From Pelagicoccus sp. SDUM812003 (GTDB lineage Bacteria > Verrucomicrobiota > Verrucomicrobiia > Opitutales > Opitutaceae): a stretch of 64,000 nucleotides of DNA. The stretch is taken from NCBI RefSeq assembly GCF_031127815.1, contig NZ_JARXHY010000017.1, positions 60,149 to 124,148 on the forward strand. Direction: 5' to 3'. Shown here in pieces: positions 35,357 to 45,646 of the stretch. The notes below the pieces were generated by a model that saw only the letters and a list, made by a program, of their open reading frames with translations, made no database searches and was not told where the DNA came from. Numbering within the stretch: position 1 is the stretch's first letter; every line of letters starts with the position of its first letter. The position numbers and the translations under genes were made by a program.

Positions 35357-37708
35357 TTAGTTGAGCAGGCGCTCGAAGCGGGACTTCGCCGCGATAGGCA
35401 GGGCGGGCTGGGTCCACTCGGCGGGGTCGGGAGAGATGTCGATGACGTCCGCCATGATGCGAAGGGTCTCGCGTAGCTGGATGTCGAAGTCGGGCACGTC
35501 CTCTTCTTCCTCTTCCTCCTTGGCTTCGCTCGCTTCGTCCATCGCGTCCGCGATGACCTCGTCGACCGAGCCCTTCACCTCTTGGTCTTCGCTGACGGCG
35601 ACGTCCGTCTCCTCAGCCACCGCGTCCTCCGCTTCGGACTGGGTGCTCGCCTCCCATTCGGCTTCCTCCTCCGCCCGCTGGGCCTCTTCGCGCAGCACGC
35701 TGTCGAGCTTGATCTCTTTGAAGGTGTAGTTCTTCTCGGCCAGCAGGCGTTGCTCGTCCTTCATCTCGTCGAGAAAGGTCTCTTCCTGCTTCATCATGAT
35801 CTTGCGTTGCTCGAGGTTGAGCGAAATTTCCTTGCGATCCTCCAGCTTGCGGAACCAGTCGAGGCGTCGACGCTGGAAGGCAAACTCCTCCATGGAGTCG
35901 ATGCGCTCCTTGCTCGCGTTGATGATGCTCTCGAGGAGGTTGGTCTTGAGGGTCATTTCCACGAAGCGAGCGACCGGCTTGATGTAGTCCCAAGCCAGGG
36001 CGTTCGGGAGATCGGCTTCGCCCACGGCGGTGACTTCTTCCACCGATTCGAGCTGGATGTCAGGCACCACGCCTTTTCGTTGAGTGGAAAAGCCGTTCGG
36101 CAGGTAGAATTTGCGGATGGTCAGCTTGGCCGCGCCCGCCTTGTCGTTGGCCAGATCCTTGCGAAGCACATAGTCGTCGAGTGAAAAAACCTGTTGCACG
36201 GTGCCTTTGCCGTGGGTGCTCGAGTTTCCGATGGTGATGGAGCGTCCATAGTTCTGCAGGGCCCCAGCCAAAATCTCTGAGGCGGAGGCGCTGTAGCGGG
36301 AGGTCAGCACCGCCAGCGGTCCGTCGTAAACCACCTTGGGGTCGCGGTCCATGTGAGGCATGACGTAGCCGCTCTTTTCCCGCACTTGCACCACTGGGCC
36401 GCGGCGGATGAAGAGACCGGTCATGCGGATGGCTTCGTCGAGAAGGCCGCCTCCGTTGTGGCGCAGGTCGAGCACCACGCCTTGCACGCCTTCGTCCATC
36501 ATCTTGACCAGCAGCTCCTCCACGTCGTTGGTGACGCTGGTGATGTAGCGTTGGCCGTTCTCGAAATACTCGTCGCCACCGTAGAAGGAGGGGATTTCGA
36601 TCACGCCGATCTTCTCCGTACCGCCTTTGGGATCGGGAATGTCGTAGATTTTGCCGCCGGCTCGGCTGGAGTTGATGTGCACTTCGTCCCGTACGATCAC
36701 CACATCCTCGCGGATGGACTCGTCGGTCGCGTCGCTGGGGATGATGGTGAGCGTAACCTTGGTGCCTTTTTCGCCGCGGATCTGATCCACGATCTTACGC
36801 AGGCCCATGCCGATGATGTCGACCGGCTCCTCTCCCTCCTGAGCCACCGCCACGATGCGGTCGTTCGGCTGGAGTTTCTTGCTGCGCATGGCAGGAGCGC
36901 CGGGCACCAGCTCGCGGATCACGCAGTAGCCATCCTCCTCGCTGAGCATGGCTCCGATGCCGATCAGCTTGAGGCGCATCTGGATGTGAAAGTCTTCCAA
37001 AGTGTCTGAGGAGAGGAAGCTGGAGTGGGGGTCGAACATCTTGGTCAGGCTGGTCAGGAAAACCTCCTGCACGTTCTTCGAGCCGAATTCGTAGATGTTG
37101 CGCAGCACGCGCTTGTACCGCTTGGCGATGCGCTCCTTGGCTTCCTCCTGAGTCTTGTCGTTGAGGATCTCCTGCAGCAGCTCGTATTTGATGCGCAGGC
37201 GCCAAAGCTCGTCGGCCTCCTCTTCGGTGGCTGGCCATTCGCTCTCGCTGCGATCGTAGACGAAGTACTCGTCCGTATCGAAGGACCAGTCCTTCTCGAG
37301 CTGCTTCAGCACCCACTCGATACGGGCGATGGCCCGGTCGCGGTAGAGGGTGTAGATCTCGAAGGCGGCTTCCATTTCGCCTTGGTAGCGCAGCTTGAAT
37401 CCCAGGGTGGGACCGTACTTTTCCTGGAATCCCTTTTCCTGGGTGGAGAGGAAGTAGAGCTTGTTGTAGTCGAGGTCCTCCATGTAGTGAGTGATGAGCT
37501 CGACGAAGGTCTCGTCCGAAATCTCCGAACTCTCGAAGTGCATGGTCTCCAGCATTTCCACGATGAGCCGGGCCTCGTTTTGCATCAGCGGCGTGCTGCG
37601 CAGCTCGGGCAGTTCGGTCGTGCCCTCGTCGGGGGCCAGAACGGCGAAAAGGCTAGGGGTTAGGGCCAGGCAGGCGAAGGCCAGAAGGTGTGCCAAACGT
37701 TTGGTCAT
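35357..37708 (-). CDS. prc: Carboxy-terminal processing (tail-specific) protease, S41 family
   Basis: The 783-residue periplasmic protease starts with a signal peptide (LAHLLAFACLALTPSLFA). It has the long N-terminal helical domain of Prc, a PDZ domain at about 245-330 (GIGAMLSEEDGYCVIRELVP), and the S41 core with catalytic Ser in LTSRYSASASEILAGAL and Lys in SSTHGKGTVQ. A DUF3340-like C-terminal domain (about 565-680) is followed by a very acidic tail rich in E. It degrades or trims periplasmic proteins from their C-termini. It is monocistronic. Confidence 0.92.
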   Translation of the reverse strand: MTKRLAHLLAFACLALTPSLFAVLAPDEGTTELPELRSTPLMQNEARLIVEMLETMHFESSEISDETFVELITHYMEDLDYNKLYFLSTQEKGFQEKYGPTLGFKLRYQGEMEAAFEIYTLYRDRAIARIEWVLKQLEKDWSFDTDEYFVYDRSESEWPATEEEADELWRLRIKYELLQEILNDKTQEEAKERIAKRYKRVLRNIYEFGSKNVQEVFLTSLTKMFDPHSSFLSSDTLEDFHIQMRLKLIGIGAMLSEEDGYCVIRELVPGAPAMRSKKLQPNDRIVAVAQEGEEPVDIIGMGLRKIVDQIRGEKGTKVTLTIIPSDATDESIREDVVIVRDEVHINSSRAGGKIYDIPDPKGGTEKIGVIEIPSFYGGDEYFENGQRYITSVTNDVEELLVKMMDEGVQGVVLDLRHNGGGLLDEAIRMTGLFIRRGPVVQVREKSGYVMPHMDRDPKVVYDGPLAVLTSRYSASASEILAGALQNYGRSITIGNSSTHGKGTVQQVFSLDDYVLRKDLANDKAGAAKLTIRKFYLPNGFSTQRKGVVPDIQLESVEEVTAVGEADLPNALAWDYIKPVARFVEMTLKTNLLESIINASKERIDSMEEFAFQRRRLDWFRKLEDRKEISLNLEQRKIMMKQEETFLDEMKDEQRLLAEKNYTFKEIKLDSVLREEAQRAEEEAEWEASTQSEAEDAVAEETDVAVSEDQEVKGSVDEVIADAMDEASEAKEEEEEEDVPDFDIQLRETLRIMADVIDISPDPAEWTQPALPIAAKSRFERLLN

Positions 37709-37871
37709 TGGTTTCTAGTTGTTCGAGTTAGAGTGGTTTCGCCGGACGCTCGGTAGAGCTCGAGGCTATGAAAGTGCAGGGTGAGGGGGGCAGAAGCGTC
37801 TCTATGGAAAAGGACGAATGGAAAGCGTTCCAGACTGAAATGAGCCTGCTTGGTCGCGTCGCCATTCCAGT

Positions 37872-38762
37872 CTAGCGTCTGCGAAGCAAATCCCGGGCCT
37901 CGTCTAGCGTCTTTTTCTCTTCCGCGTCGAGCGAACCGAAGCCCTTGCTGTTGATTTTGTCCAGAATCCGGTCGACTTCCCTCTTGAGATCCCGCTGCTT
38001 GCTGGAGACGTTCACCTTGTAGTTGAAGGTGGTTTTACTCTTTTTTGCAGATGGCTTCTTGAAGAAGCGGGCCAGCGATAGGTTAAGATTGCCGGAGTTG
38101 TCGTAAGGATTTGCCGTGTACACGTATTTGAAAAACAGGTAGCCGGTGAGCATGCCTCCGAGGTGGGCGGAGTGGGCCACGCGATAGCCGCCGGTGGAGA
38201 ATAGCTCCTGAAACAGCAGGCCCAGGATCGAAATGCCCAGCATCACGTAGGCCAGCACTTTCGGCTTCACGCGAATGGGCAGCACGAAGAAGAGCAGCAT
38301 TTGGATTTCTCGGTCCGGGTAGACGCAGGCGAAGAAGGTGAGCAGTCCGAAGACCGCTGCCGAGGCGCCCACCACCGAGCCGGCTCCCGAGATGAAGGTC
38401 AGGGCGAACCAGAGCAAGCCGCCCACCAGCACCGAAGCGAAGTAGAGCTGCAGAAAGCGCTTCTGCCCCAGCACCGGCAGAATGACGCGGCCGATGAAGA
38501 AGATGCCCAGCATGTTTCCGATGATGTGCAGCCAATTGCCGACGCCATGCAGAAAGGAGTAGGTGAGCGGGGTCCAGATGAAGCCCTTGGCCAGAGAATC
38601 GTAGCTGAAGGCGAAGTAGTGCCCCATGAACTGAGGAGCGCCCGCCGCGTTGAGCACGTTTTGCAAAAAGAATACGCCGACGTTAATCCCGATGATCCAG
38701 AACAGGGTCTTTTTCGCTTTCTCGTCGAAGCTGGTCGTCATGTAGGGACGGTCGTACATCAT
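37872..38762 (-). CDS. Rhomboid-family intramembrane serine protease
   Basis: The 296-residue protein has six membrane helices. The catalytic serine is in GASAAVFG (Ser134) and the partner histidine in AHLGGMLTGYLF (His200); GASA in place of GASG is tolerated in the family. The HxxxN-like segment LHIIGNMLGIFFIG in helix 2 also fits. A basic, helical cytoplasmic tail of about 75 residues follows. The start could be the ATG at 38762, 38759 or 38741. The probable pseudo-rhomboid at 33.7 kb is a distant relative. Confidence 0.88.
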   Translation of the reverse strand: MMYDRPYMTTSFDEKAKKTLFWIIGINVGVFFLQNVLNAAGAPQFMGHYFAFSYDSLAKGFIWTPLTYSFLHGVGNWLHIIGNMLGIFFIGRVILPVLGQKRFLQLYFASVLVGGLLWFALTFISGAGSVVGASAAVFGLLTFFACVYPDREIQMLLFFVLPIRVKPKVLAYVMLGISILGLLFQELFSTGGYRVAHSAHLGGMLTGYLFFKYVYTANPYDNSGNLNLSLARFFKKPSAKKSKTTFNYKVNVSSKQRDLKREVDRILDKINSKGFGSLDAEEKKTLDEARDLLRRR

Positions 38763-38921
38763 TGGTGCAAGTCTACAAAGGTCGCTGTTTTCAGCGGGAT
38801 TATCAAGAAAGACGTTTTCAATTAATCGCTATATTGCGCCCGACCCTAAGGAAAAAGAACGAAACGGGGGATTTCGCAACCGCGCTCGGCTCGAAGGTGG
38901 ACCGCCGCCTCGCGGGTTGGT

Positions 38922-40025
38922 TCAGTTAGCGAAACGGAAAACCGCCACATCGCCGTCCTTGAAGAGATATTCCTTCCCCTCGAGGCGATACTTGCCGGCG
39001 TCGCGAGCCGCGGAAACGCTGCCCAGCGAGGAAAGGTCCTCGTAGGCCACGATCTCAGCCTTGATGAATCCCTTTTCGAAATCGGTATGGATCACTCCCG
39101 CGCACTGAGGGGCGGTCATGCCCTCCTCGAAGGTCCATGCCCGCACTTCCTTTTCGCCCGCCGTGAAGTAGGTTTTCAGCCCCAGCAGGGCGTAGGTTTC
39201 TTGGATCAGCAGCGAAACGCCGGAGTCATCCACCCCAAGGTCGGAGAGGAACTCCTTCGCGTCCTCAGCGGAAAGGTCGATCAGCTCCGATTCGATCTGG
39301 GCGCTGATGACCACGCAGCCAGCGTCGTGAGCCTCCTTGGCGTAGCTGCGGACTTTGGCGACGTACGGATTCGCGTTCGCGTCCGCTAGGTCATCCTCCA
39401 TCACGTTGGCCGCGTAGATGACGGGCTTGGAGGAGAGCAGATGAAGTCCGCGCAGGATGACGAGCTCCTCGTCGCTCATTTCCAAGGTGTTGGCTGGCTT
39501 GCCGTCGTTGAAGTGGGGAATCAGCCGGTCGATCAGCTCCACCGCCGCTGCGGCTTCCTTGTCTCCGGAACGGACTTTCTTGACCAGCTTCTCCTTCTGA
39601 CGCTCGACCGATTCCAGATCGGCGAGGATGAGCTCGGTATTGATCACCTCGATATCGCGAATGGGATCGACCGAGCCCATGCTATGCACGATGTCGTCGT
39701 TTTCGAAGCAGCGCACCACCTGCACGATGGCGTCGGTCTCGCGAATGTTGGCCAGAAACTTGTTCCCCAGTCCCTCGCCTTTGCTGGCGCCGGCGACGAG
39801 CCCCGCGATGTCCACGAACTCGATGGCCGCTGGAATCACCACGTTCGTTTTGGCGATGTCCTGCAGCGTTTGCAGACGACTGTCGGGCACCGTGACCACG
39901 CCCACATTGGGGTCGATGGTGCAGAAGGGATAGTTTGCAGACTCCGCTTTGCGCGTGCGCGTCAAAGCATTGAACAAAGTAGACTTGCCAACGTTCGGCA
40001 GACCGACGATACCAGCTTTCAACAT
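38922..40025 (-). CDS. ychF: YchF/Ola1 family ATPase
   Basis: From the ATG at 40025 ([20 protein letters not shown]) the product is 367 residues, the usual size. The P-loop [10 protein letters not shown]2/G3 region ([19 protein letters not shown]) and the NVMED motif in place of NKxD mark the ATP-preferring Obg relative YchF. A TGS domain forms the C-terminus ([15 protein letters not shown] to [12 protein letters not shown]). It binds ribosomes and is linked to stress responses. It is divergent from rpsP, about 90 bp away. Confidence 0.95.
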   Translation of the reverse strand: MLKAGIVGLPNVGKSTLFNALTRTRKAESANYPFCTIDPNVGVVTVPDSRLQTLQDIAKTNVVIPAAIEFVDIAGLVAGASKGEGLGNKFLANIRETDAIVQVVRCFENDDIVHSMGSVDPIRDIEVINTELILADLESVERQKEKLVKKVRSGDKEAAAAVELIDRLIPHFNDGKPANTLEMSDEELVILRGLHLLSSKPVIYAANVMEDDLADANANPYVAKVRSYAKEAHDAGCVVISAQIESELIDLSAEDAKEFLSDLGVDDSGVSLLIQETYALLGLKTYFTAGEKEVRAWTFEEGMTAPQCAGVIHTDFEKGFIKAEIVAYEDLSSLGSVSAARDAGKYRLEGKEYLFKDGDVAVFRFAN

Positions 40026-40057
40026 AAGGGCGGAAACATCATTGCATTGGATGTTGC

Positions 40058-40084
40058 TTGACAAGATCCATTTTTGATTAATCT
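40058..40084 (+). promoter_or_regulatory. Possible sigma-70 promoter of rpsP
   Basis: TTGACA at 40058-40063 is a perfect -35 box. The best -10 (TAATCT, 40079-40084) has a short 15-bp spacer and is weak, so only the -35 is convincing. It lies 35-60 bp before the rpsP start. Confidence 0.35.
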
Positions 40085-40118
40085 TCGCTCCCTTTTCCAA
40101 TTTCTAGGAGACTCAACG

Positions 40119-40382
40119 ATGGCACTAAAGATCAAACTCCAACGCGCAGGCGCAACACACGAACCAGTTTACCGCGTAGTAGTCGCGGAAGCTCGCGGAC
40201 GCCGCGACGGCCGCTTCGTAGAAAAGCTCGGCACCTACCTTCCCAAGCAGAAGGACGCTGGCAAGCAGCTCGAGCTCGACGTGGAGCGCGCCGAGTACTG
40301 GATGTCCGTTGGCGCCAAGCCGACCGAGACTTCGGTTTCTCTCATCAAGCGCGCTCGCAAGGAAGCTGAAGCGAGCGCCTAA
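40119..40382 (+). CDS. rpsP: 30S ribosomal protein S16
   Basis: The 87-residue protein (MALKIKLQRAGATHEPVYRV) matches bS16 from end to end, with VVAEARGRRDGRFVEKLGTY as a clear signature. TAGGAG lies ten bases before the ATG. A terminator follows, then trmD and rplS. The rimM gene often found between rpsP and trmD is missing here. Confidence 0.96.
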   Translation: MALKIKLQRAGATHEPVYRVVVAEARGRRDGRFVEKLGTYLPKQKDAGKQLELDVERAEYWMSVGAKPTETSVSLIKRARKEAEASA

Positions 40383-40424
40383 GCTCCTCGGCGAAACCGA
40401 CGCGTCCTCGTAGTCACTTTCACC

Positions 40425-40456
40425 AGCCCGGCTTCTTCGGAACCGCCGGGCTTTTC
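40425..40456 (+). terminator. Terminator or attenuator after rpsP
   Basis: AGCCCGGC and GCCGGGCT form a stem followed by TTTTCG about 45 bp after rpsP. Confidence 0.75.
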
Positions 40457-40549
40457 GTTTATCCGTAGGGCGAATGCCCGGATCGCTCCCCGTGCGATCC
40501 GCTTCCCATATAATAGTGTAGCGAAAACCGGCCGAAACTCGACGACCGC

Positions 40550-41227
40550 ATGAAAATCGACGTACTCACTCTCTTTCCGCAGATGCTCGACGGATTTCTG
40601 TCCGAGAGCATGATGGGGCGTGGAGTGAAAAGCGGCATCGTGGAAATCGCGGTGCACAACCTGCGCGACTGGGCCAAGGGAAAGCACAAGCAAGTGGACG
40701 ATCGACCGTTTGGCGGAGGAGCGGGCATGGTGTTGATGCCGGAGCCGCTTTTCGATGCCATCGAGGAGCTGCAGTCGCCGAACACGCATCGCGTTTACCT
40801 GGCCCCGGACGGCGATCCGCTCACGCCCAAACTCGCTCAGGAGCTGGCTAGCAAGGAGAACCTGCTTTTGGTCAGCGGTCACTACGAAGGGATCGACGAT
40901 CGGGTGCGGGAGAATCTCATCGATCAAGAGGTGAGCATCGGCGATTACGTTTTGACCAATGGCACCCTCGCCGCAGCGGTTTTGATCGACTGTCTGAGCC
41001 GCTTTTTGCCCGGTTTTTTAGGGGAGGAAAAATCATTGACTAACGAAAGCTTCCAAGACAACTTGCTCGACTTTCCTCAATTCACGCGTCCCGCAGTGTT
41101 CCGAAACATGCCGATTCCCGAGGTTTTGCTCTCCGGAAACCATGCCGAAATCGACAAGTGGCGACTGCAGCAACGCGAGGAAAGAACCCGCAAGCGGAGA
41201 CCAGATTTACTAGAGGATTCACAATGA
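40550..41227 (+). CDS. trmD: tRNA (guanine37-N1)-methyltransferase
   Basis: TrmD methylates G37 next to the anticodon to prevent frameshifts. The 225 residues start [20 protein letters not shown] and include the SPOUT knot: [17 protein letters not shown], then [20 protein letters not shown]. In E. coli the knot reads GDYVLSGGE; NGT here is a variation. The length is slightly below the E. coli enzyme. It overlaps rplS by four bases (ATGA). Confidence 0.94.
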   Translation: MKIDVLTLFPQMLDGFLSESMMGRGVKSGIVEIAVHNLRDWAKGKHKQVDDRPFGGGAGMVLMPEPLFDAIEELQSPNTHRVYLAPDGDPLTPKLAQELASKENLLLVSGHYEGIDDRVRENLIDQEVSIGDYVLTNGTLAAAVLIDCLSRFLPGFLGEEKSLTNESFQDNLLDFPQFTRPAVFRNMPIPEVLLSGNHAEIDKWRLQQREERTRKRRPDLLEDSQ

Positions 41228-41589
41228 ACGCAGTTATCAACGAACTAACCCAAGAGCAGCTCAAGAAGGACGTGGTGCCTTTCAAGATTGGCGATGGCGT
41301 CAAGGTCCACACCCGCGTGGTCGAGGGCGGCAAGGAGCGTATCCAGATTTTCGCTGGCATCGTCATCGCTCGCCGCGGCTCTGGCATCAACGAAACCTTC
41401 ACGGTTCGTCGCATCTCCTACGGTGAAGGCGTTGAGAAGGTCTTTCCGGTTCACAGCCCACTGATCGCCAACATCGAAGTCGACAAGGAATCCAAGACCA
41501 TGCGCGCTCGCATGTACTACCTCCGCGGCCTGGTTGGCAAGAAGGCGATGCAGGTTAAGGAAAAGCGTCTCGCCAAGGGCAAGCACTAG
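41224..41589 (+). CDS. rplS: 50S ribosomal protein L19
   Basis: The 121-residue product ([20 protein letters not shown]) matches bL19, with [40 protein letters not shown] and the basic end [16 protein letters not shown]. The start ATG lies within the trmD stop (ATGA), which couples their translation. The longer frame to 41158 is inside trmD and is rejected. Confidence 0.96.
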   Translation: MNAVINELTQEQLKKDVVPFKIGDGVKVHTRVVEGGKERIQIFAGIVIARRGSGINETFTVRRISYGEGVEKVFPVHSPLIANIEVDKESKTMRARMYYLRGLVGKKAMQVKEKRLAKGKH

Positions 41590-41617
41590 TCCAAGACCGT
41601 TCGAATAAACGATTTTG

Positions 41618-41652
41618 AAAACCGCGTCTCTCGCAAGAGGACGCGGTTTTTT
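41618..41652 (+). terminator. Terminator after rplS
   Basis: AAAACCGCGTCTC pairs with GAGGACGCGGTTTT and is followed by further Ts, 28 bp after the gene. Confidence 0.88.
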
Positions 41653-41653
41653 G

Positions 41654-42321
41654 GGTGCCGAAGCGACAAGCCCTGACGGGTTGGCGCCCCGTCCTACTCG
41701 AGTGCGCAAAAGGTGGCGCTCGACGTCCCCGGCGAGCGTTTGAAATGGGGACAAACCGCTACCGAGCGTAGCGACATGATCACGAGTACCGAGGCATTGA
41801 GCCGTCACTGGTGCGAAGCGAACACATCCGAGAACGCGAAGGTCGCTTTGTGGATTGAAGATTCGTATCGTGATGCCGCTCAAGCAACCCGATCCACCAT
41901 GGGCTTTCTCATCCCGCTGCCGCCAGACATCCTGCTCGCATAGCGATCATCGTGCGCAATCCTCTCGGCATGTAGGTCGCCGCGCCGAAGCGACATGCTC
42001 TGACGGGTCGGCGCCCCGTCCGACATAAGTACGAAAAGGTGGCGCTCGAGGTCCCCGGCGAGCGTTTGAAGGGATACTAATGAAGGATGATCCGGCTTCG
42101 TCGGAACACGGTTGGACTGCCGCCAGCATGACGGTGCTGCGTTCATGAGAACGCGCCCAGCCGAAGCGAAACCTGCTGTCGCGCAGCGTCACCTACTGGG
42201 CCGCAGGCCAACCCGATAAAAATCGTACGAAATGGCACGAGTCAGCCAATAGCGATTCGAGATTCGGGACGCCTCGCGCCACCTGATGGTGGATCGTGGC
42301 CTCCGGACGCGATCCTAGCCG
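41654..42321. repeat. Repeat island I (families A, B, C, D)
   Basis: This non-coding stretch is a mosaic of short structured repeats also seen at 49-50, 54.7-55.5 and 62.6-63.2 kb. Copies: truncated A at 41654-41697; B hairpins at 41712-41738 and 42038-42064; a full A at 41971-42026; D at 42159-42215; C at 42251-42314. A has arms GTCGCC/GGCGAC and GACGGG/CCCGTC inside TGTAGG/CCTACA-type ends. B is CGCTCG/CGAGCG. D is TTGGCC-GCA-GGCCAA plus a GTCGCG-type hairpin. C is GCGAG/CTCGC plus GGTGG...GCGATC. Confidence 0.8.
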
Positions 42322-42714
42322 AGGCGACGCTAGAATGTCGTGTCCGGGTTACGCCGCCCGTGCCCTGTCCCGCACGAGCGCCAGGAAGATTGCGCCCGCC
42401 GCTGCGTTCGCGGGCTCAGCGGAGATCGTTTCTCGCAGATAGCCATGCCGCTTTTCTGTAAAGCCCTTTGCGCGGTTGTCTGCGAGACGGGCTTGGTCTC
42501 TATAGGCGAGCGTGATCTATCGTTTTTCTCCCGGGGGATTAATTCCATTCAGCGATGGCGTGAGCGGGATTTATCAGCCGGAGAATAAACGCGGATCGCT
42601 TGAGAATAGTTCAACGTTTCCGCTACTCCGACTAGCCTTGAGACTTGAAACCCTGGACGAGGCGCGGATGCTCTGGACTTTTCATTTTTCAAAACGATTC
42701 ACACGAAATCTAAT
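42322..42714. other. Non-coding region upstream of tkt
   Basis: No gene with family likeness is visible. The short open frames here have no ribosome sites or recognisable domains. The last 100 bp before tkt are A+T-rich and should hold its promoter, although no clear -35/-10 pair was found. Confidence 0.4.
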
Positions 42715-44688
42715 ATGAATACCGAAATACTCCAAAAAGCCGCCAATCAAGCGCGCGGGCTTGCTATCGACGCGGTCCACGCCTGTTCCTCGGGCCACCT
42801 TGGCCTTCCCTTGGGCGCCGCTGAAATCGGCGCCACCTTGTTCGGCGATGCTTTGAATGTGAATCCGGACGAGCCTCGTTGGGTGAATCGCGACCGCTTC
42901 ATCCTATCCGCGGGCCATGGCAGCATGTTTATCTATACTTGGCTGCACCTGGCCGGTTTCGATCTCCCGATCGAGGAGCTCAAGAATTTCCGCCAGCTTC
43001 ACTCCAAGACACCCGGTCACCCGGAGTTCAATGAAACGCCAGGCGTGGAGTGCACCACGGGTCCCCTCGGACAAGGCGTGGGCAATGGCGTCGGTTTCGC
43101 CATCTCCAGCAAGATGGCGGCGGCTCGCTTCAACACGGACGAGCACACCATCATCAATAACAAAGTGGTCGTGCTCGCGGGCGATGGCTGCTTGCAGGAA
43201 GGCGTCGCTCAGGAAGCCTCGGCATTGGCGGGCCACCTCAAGCTGGATAACCTGATCCTTTTCTACGACAGCAACGACGTCACCCTCGACGCCATGGCGG
43301 AAAAGACTCAGAGCGAGGACACCGCCAAGCGCTACGAGGCCATGGGCTGGGATGTGGTGACCATCGACGGGCACGACTTTTCGGCGATCGCTTCCGCCTA
43401 CGCCGCCGCTAAAGGGGCTAAAGGCAAGCCGCAGATGATTATCTGCAAGACCGAGATCGGTCGCGGCATCCCGGAAGTCGCTGGCACCAGCGGCGGGCAT
43501 GGCGAAGGAGGAGCGAAGTATGCCGAAGGCGCTCGCAAGGGATTGGGGCTTCCTGAGGAAACCTTCTACGTGTCGCAGGACGTCAAGGACTACTTCGCCG
43601 CGGTGAAACAGGAGCGCAAGGTGGCTTACGATTCCTGGCTGGACACCTACAACGCATGGAAGGCTGCCAATTCGGACCTCGCCGCCCAGCTCGAAGCGGG
43701 AGCGGCTGCCCCGGTCGATGTTGACGAACTCTTCGCCGCTATCCCCGTTTCCGCGGACGACACCAAGGCCGCCACCCGCGGTTCCGGTTCCTCCGTGCTG
43801 CAGCCGATCGCCAAGGCTCGTCCGGAGCTGATCAGCGGGTCGGCCGACTTGCATGGTTCGACCAAGAACTACATCAAGGACGGAGGAGACTTCCTTCCCG
43901 GCAACGAGACTGGACGCAATCTGCTTTTCGGCATTCGCGAACACGCCATGTGCGCCTTGATGAACGGCATCGCTTACGATGGCATCTTCCGCGCTTCCGG
44001 GGCGACGTTTATGGTCTTCGCCGACTACTGCCGCCCATCGATTCGTTTGGCTGCGCTCGCTGGCCTGCCGACCATCTACATTTTCACGCACGACTCCGTG
44101 GGTGTCGGCGAGGATGGCCCGACTCACCAGCCGGTGGAAACGGTATCCGGACTTCGCGTGATTCCGAATCTCGACGTGATCCGTCCTTGTGACGCGGAAG
44201 AAACCGCGGGCGCCTTCGTGGCAGCCATGGAGCGCATGAGCGGTCCGACCATGCTATCGCTGACGCGCCAGAACATCCCTAACATCAATACCGCGTCGGC
44301 AGACGAGCGTCGCAAGGGAGTTCTCAAAGGCGGTTACATCATAAAGAAGGAAACCGCGGAGTTGGAAACGATCATCATCTCCAGCGGTTCCGAAGTGCAG
44401 CACGCCATCGAGGCCGCGGAAAAGCTCGGCGCTGGCACCCGCGTGGTTTCGATGCCTTCCATGTACCGCTTCGACGCCCAGAGCGACGATTACAAGGAGT
44501 CGGTCCTGCCCAAGGCCTGCGCAAAGCGCATCGCTATCGAAGCAGGTGTATCCGCTCTCTGGTACAAGTATGTTGGCTCCGAAGGCAAAGTCATTGGCAT
44601 CGACCGTTTTGGCATCAGCGCTCCCGGCAACACCGTGATGGCCGAGCTGGGCATGACGCCCGACTCCATCGTTGCGGCCGCTAAGTAG
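42715..44688 (+). CDS. tkt: Transketolase
   Basis: This thiamine-diphosphate enzyme of the pentose phosphate pathway moves two-carbon units between sugar phosphates. The 657 residues show [18 protein letters not shown] at the N-terminus, the TPP-binding [12 protein letters not shown] block, a pyrimidine domain with the catalytic glutamate in [16 protein letters not shown], and the C-terminal domain ending [20 protein letters not shown]. The length matches the family. It ends with a strong terminator and begins the surface-polysaccharide region by position only. Confidence 0.95.
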   Translation: MNTEILQKAANQARGLAIDAVHACSSGHLGLPLGAAEIGATLFGDALNVNPDEPRWVNRDRFILSAGHGSMFIYTWLHLAGFDLPIEELKNFRQLHSKTPGHPEFNETPGVECTTGPLGQGVGNGVGFAISSKMAAARFNTDEHTIINNKVVVLAGDGCLQEGVAQEASALAGHLKLDNLILFYDSNDVTLDAMAEKTQSEDTAKRYEAMGWDVVTIDGHDFSAIASAYAAAKGAKGKPQMIICKTEIGRGIPEVAGTSGGHGEGGAKYAEGARKGLGLPEETFYVSQDVKDYFAAVKQERKVAYDSWLDTYNAWKAANSDLAAQLEAGAAAPVDVDELFAAIPVSADDTKAATRGSGSSVLQPIAKARPELISGSADLHGSTKNYIKDGGDFLPGNETGRNLLFGIREHAMCALMNGIAYDGIFRASGATFMVFADYCRPSIRLAALAGLPTIYIFTHDSVGVGEDGPTHQPVETVSGLRVIPNLDVIRPCDAEETAGAFVAAMERMSGPTMLSLTRQNIPNINTASADERRKGVLKGGYIIKKETAELETIIISSGSEVQHAIEAAEKLGAGTRVVSMPSMYRFDAQSDDYKESVLPKACAKRIAIEAGVSALWYKYVGSEGKVIGIDRFGISAPGNTVMAELGMTPDSIVAAAK

Positions 44689-44717
44689 GCGCCCGATCGC
44701 TAAATACCGTCTTTCAA

Positions 44718-44749
44718 AGCCTCGTCGCCCGCAAGCGACGGGGCTTTTT
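44718..44749 (+). terminator. Terminator after tkt
   Basis: AAGCCTCGTCGC pairs with GCGACGGGGCTT (one G-U) followed by TTT. Confidence 0.85.
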
Positions 44750-44978
44750 GCTGGTCAAAGAGCGGCCTTGCTCGCGAAGTTCCAAGTAGCGAAGCTCTCG
44801 AGAGCTTCGATCGGATGTCGTGCAGCTTTCGCTACGTTCTCGCGATTTCCGACCGCCGGACGTGGACCGGGGTAGGGGCGAAAGCGATCGAACCGTGGGG
44901 CGCCCCTTTCTTCTTGAGTGGGAAGTTTAAGTTACTTCAGATTGGGCCGTTCCCTTACCAACTCATTTTCATAAAATT

Positions 44979-45605
44979 ATGACTCTGTCCAAATCCACTC
45001 GCCGAGCTTCGGTTTCGGGCCTAACCGCTAGCCGCTTTTCTCTCTTCGCCATTCTCGCTCTGGCATTGGCGTCGTTCACGACCAACTCCCTCGCTCAGGC
45101 TCAAGAGAACGAGGAGGCCTTTATTCTACAGGCTGAAGATCTTCTACGCATTTCGTTCCCCGGCGCTCCAGAATTGGATACTGAGCTTCAAGTTCGGCGC
45201 GATGGAGTGATTTCCGTGCCGATCATCGGTGAAGTGAAAGCTGCCGGGAAGACGCCAAAGGAGCTGGAAACCTTCCTCGAAGACGCCATGGAGTCCCAAC
45301 TGGTGTCCAACGAAGTTCTGGTGACCGTTGTCGAATCGCATTTCACCTACTACATGGAAGGCGAGGTCAATGCGCCCGGGATCATCACTTCCTTCCGACA
45401 GCTTTCCGTATTGGAAGCCATCATCGCGGCGGGAGGCATAAATAAAACCTCGGGGAAACTGAACTCCGTGGTCGTGATGCGACGCAAAGGTGATACCTAC
45501 CAGCGCTTCGAACTCGATCTGAAAGCGGTTTTGGATGGCAAGAAAAGCGAAGCCTTTGTCCTTCAGTCCTACGATGTGGTTTCAGTGCCGCAGCGCGTTT
45601 GGTAG
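44979..45605 (+). CDS. Polysaccharide export protein (Wza family)
   Basis: The 208-residue exported protein has a long signal region ending near NSLAQA (about 39), a Poly_export domain (LQAEDLLRISFPGAPELDTE to VPIIGEVKAAGKTPKELE) and one SLBB domain (YYMEGEVNAPGIITSFRQLS). There is no lipobox cysteine. It is short, with a single SLBB, unlike Wza with its C-terminal helix. It would form part of an outer-membrane polysaccharide channel. It is followed by three sugar-nucleotide genes on the same strand. No Wzc/Wzy or glycosyltransferase gene lies in the window. Confidence 0.88.
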   Translation: MTLSKSTRRASVSGLTASRFSLFAILALALASFTTNSLAQAQENEEAFILQAEDLLRISFPGAPELDTELQVRRDGVISVPIIGEVKAAGKTPKELETFLEDAMESQLVSNEVLVTVVESHFTYYMEGEVNAPGIITSFRQLSVLEAIIAAGGINKTSGKLNSVVVMRRKGDTYQRFELDLKAVLDGKKSEAFVLQSYDVVSVPQRVW

Positions 45606-45646
45606 CTTGTCCTTTCCCTCTCGTATAATCCTGAAATAAATCGAAA

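Noticed and set aside
41654..42321. Integron attC sites
   Set aside because: The folded repeats recall attC, but there is no integrase, no cassette genes between them, and the end sequences do not fit.
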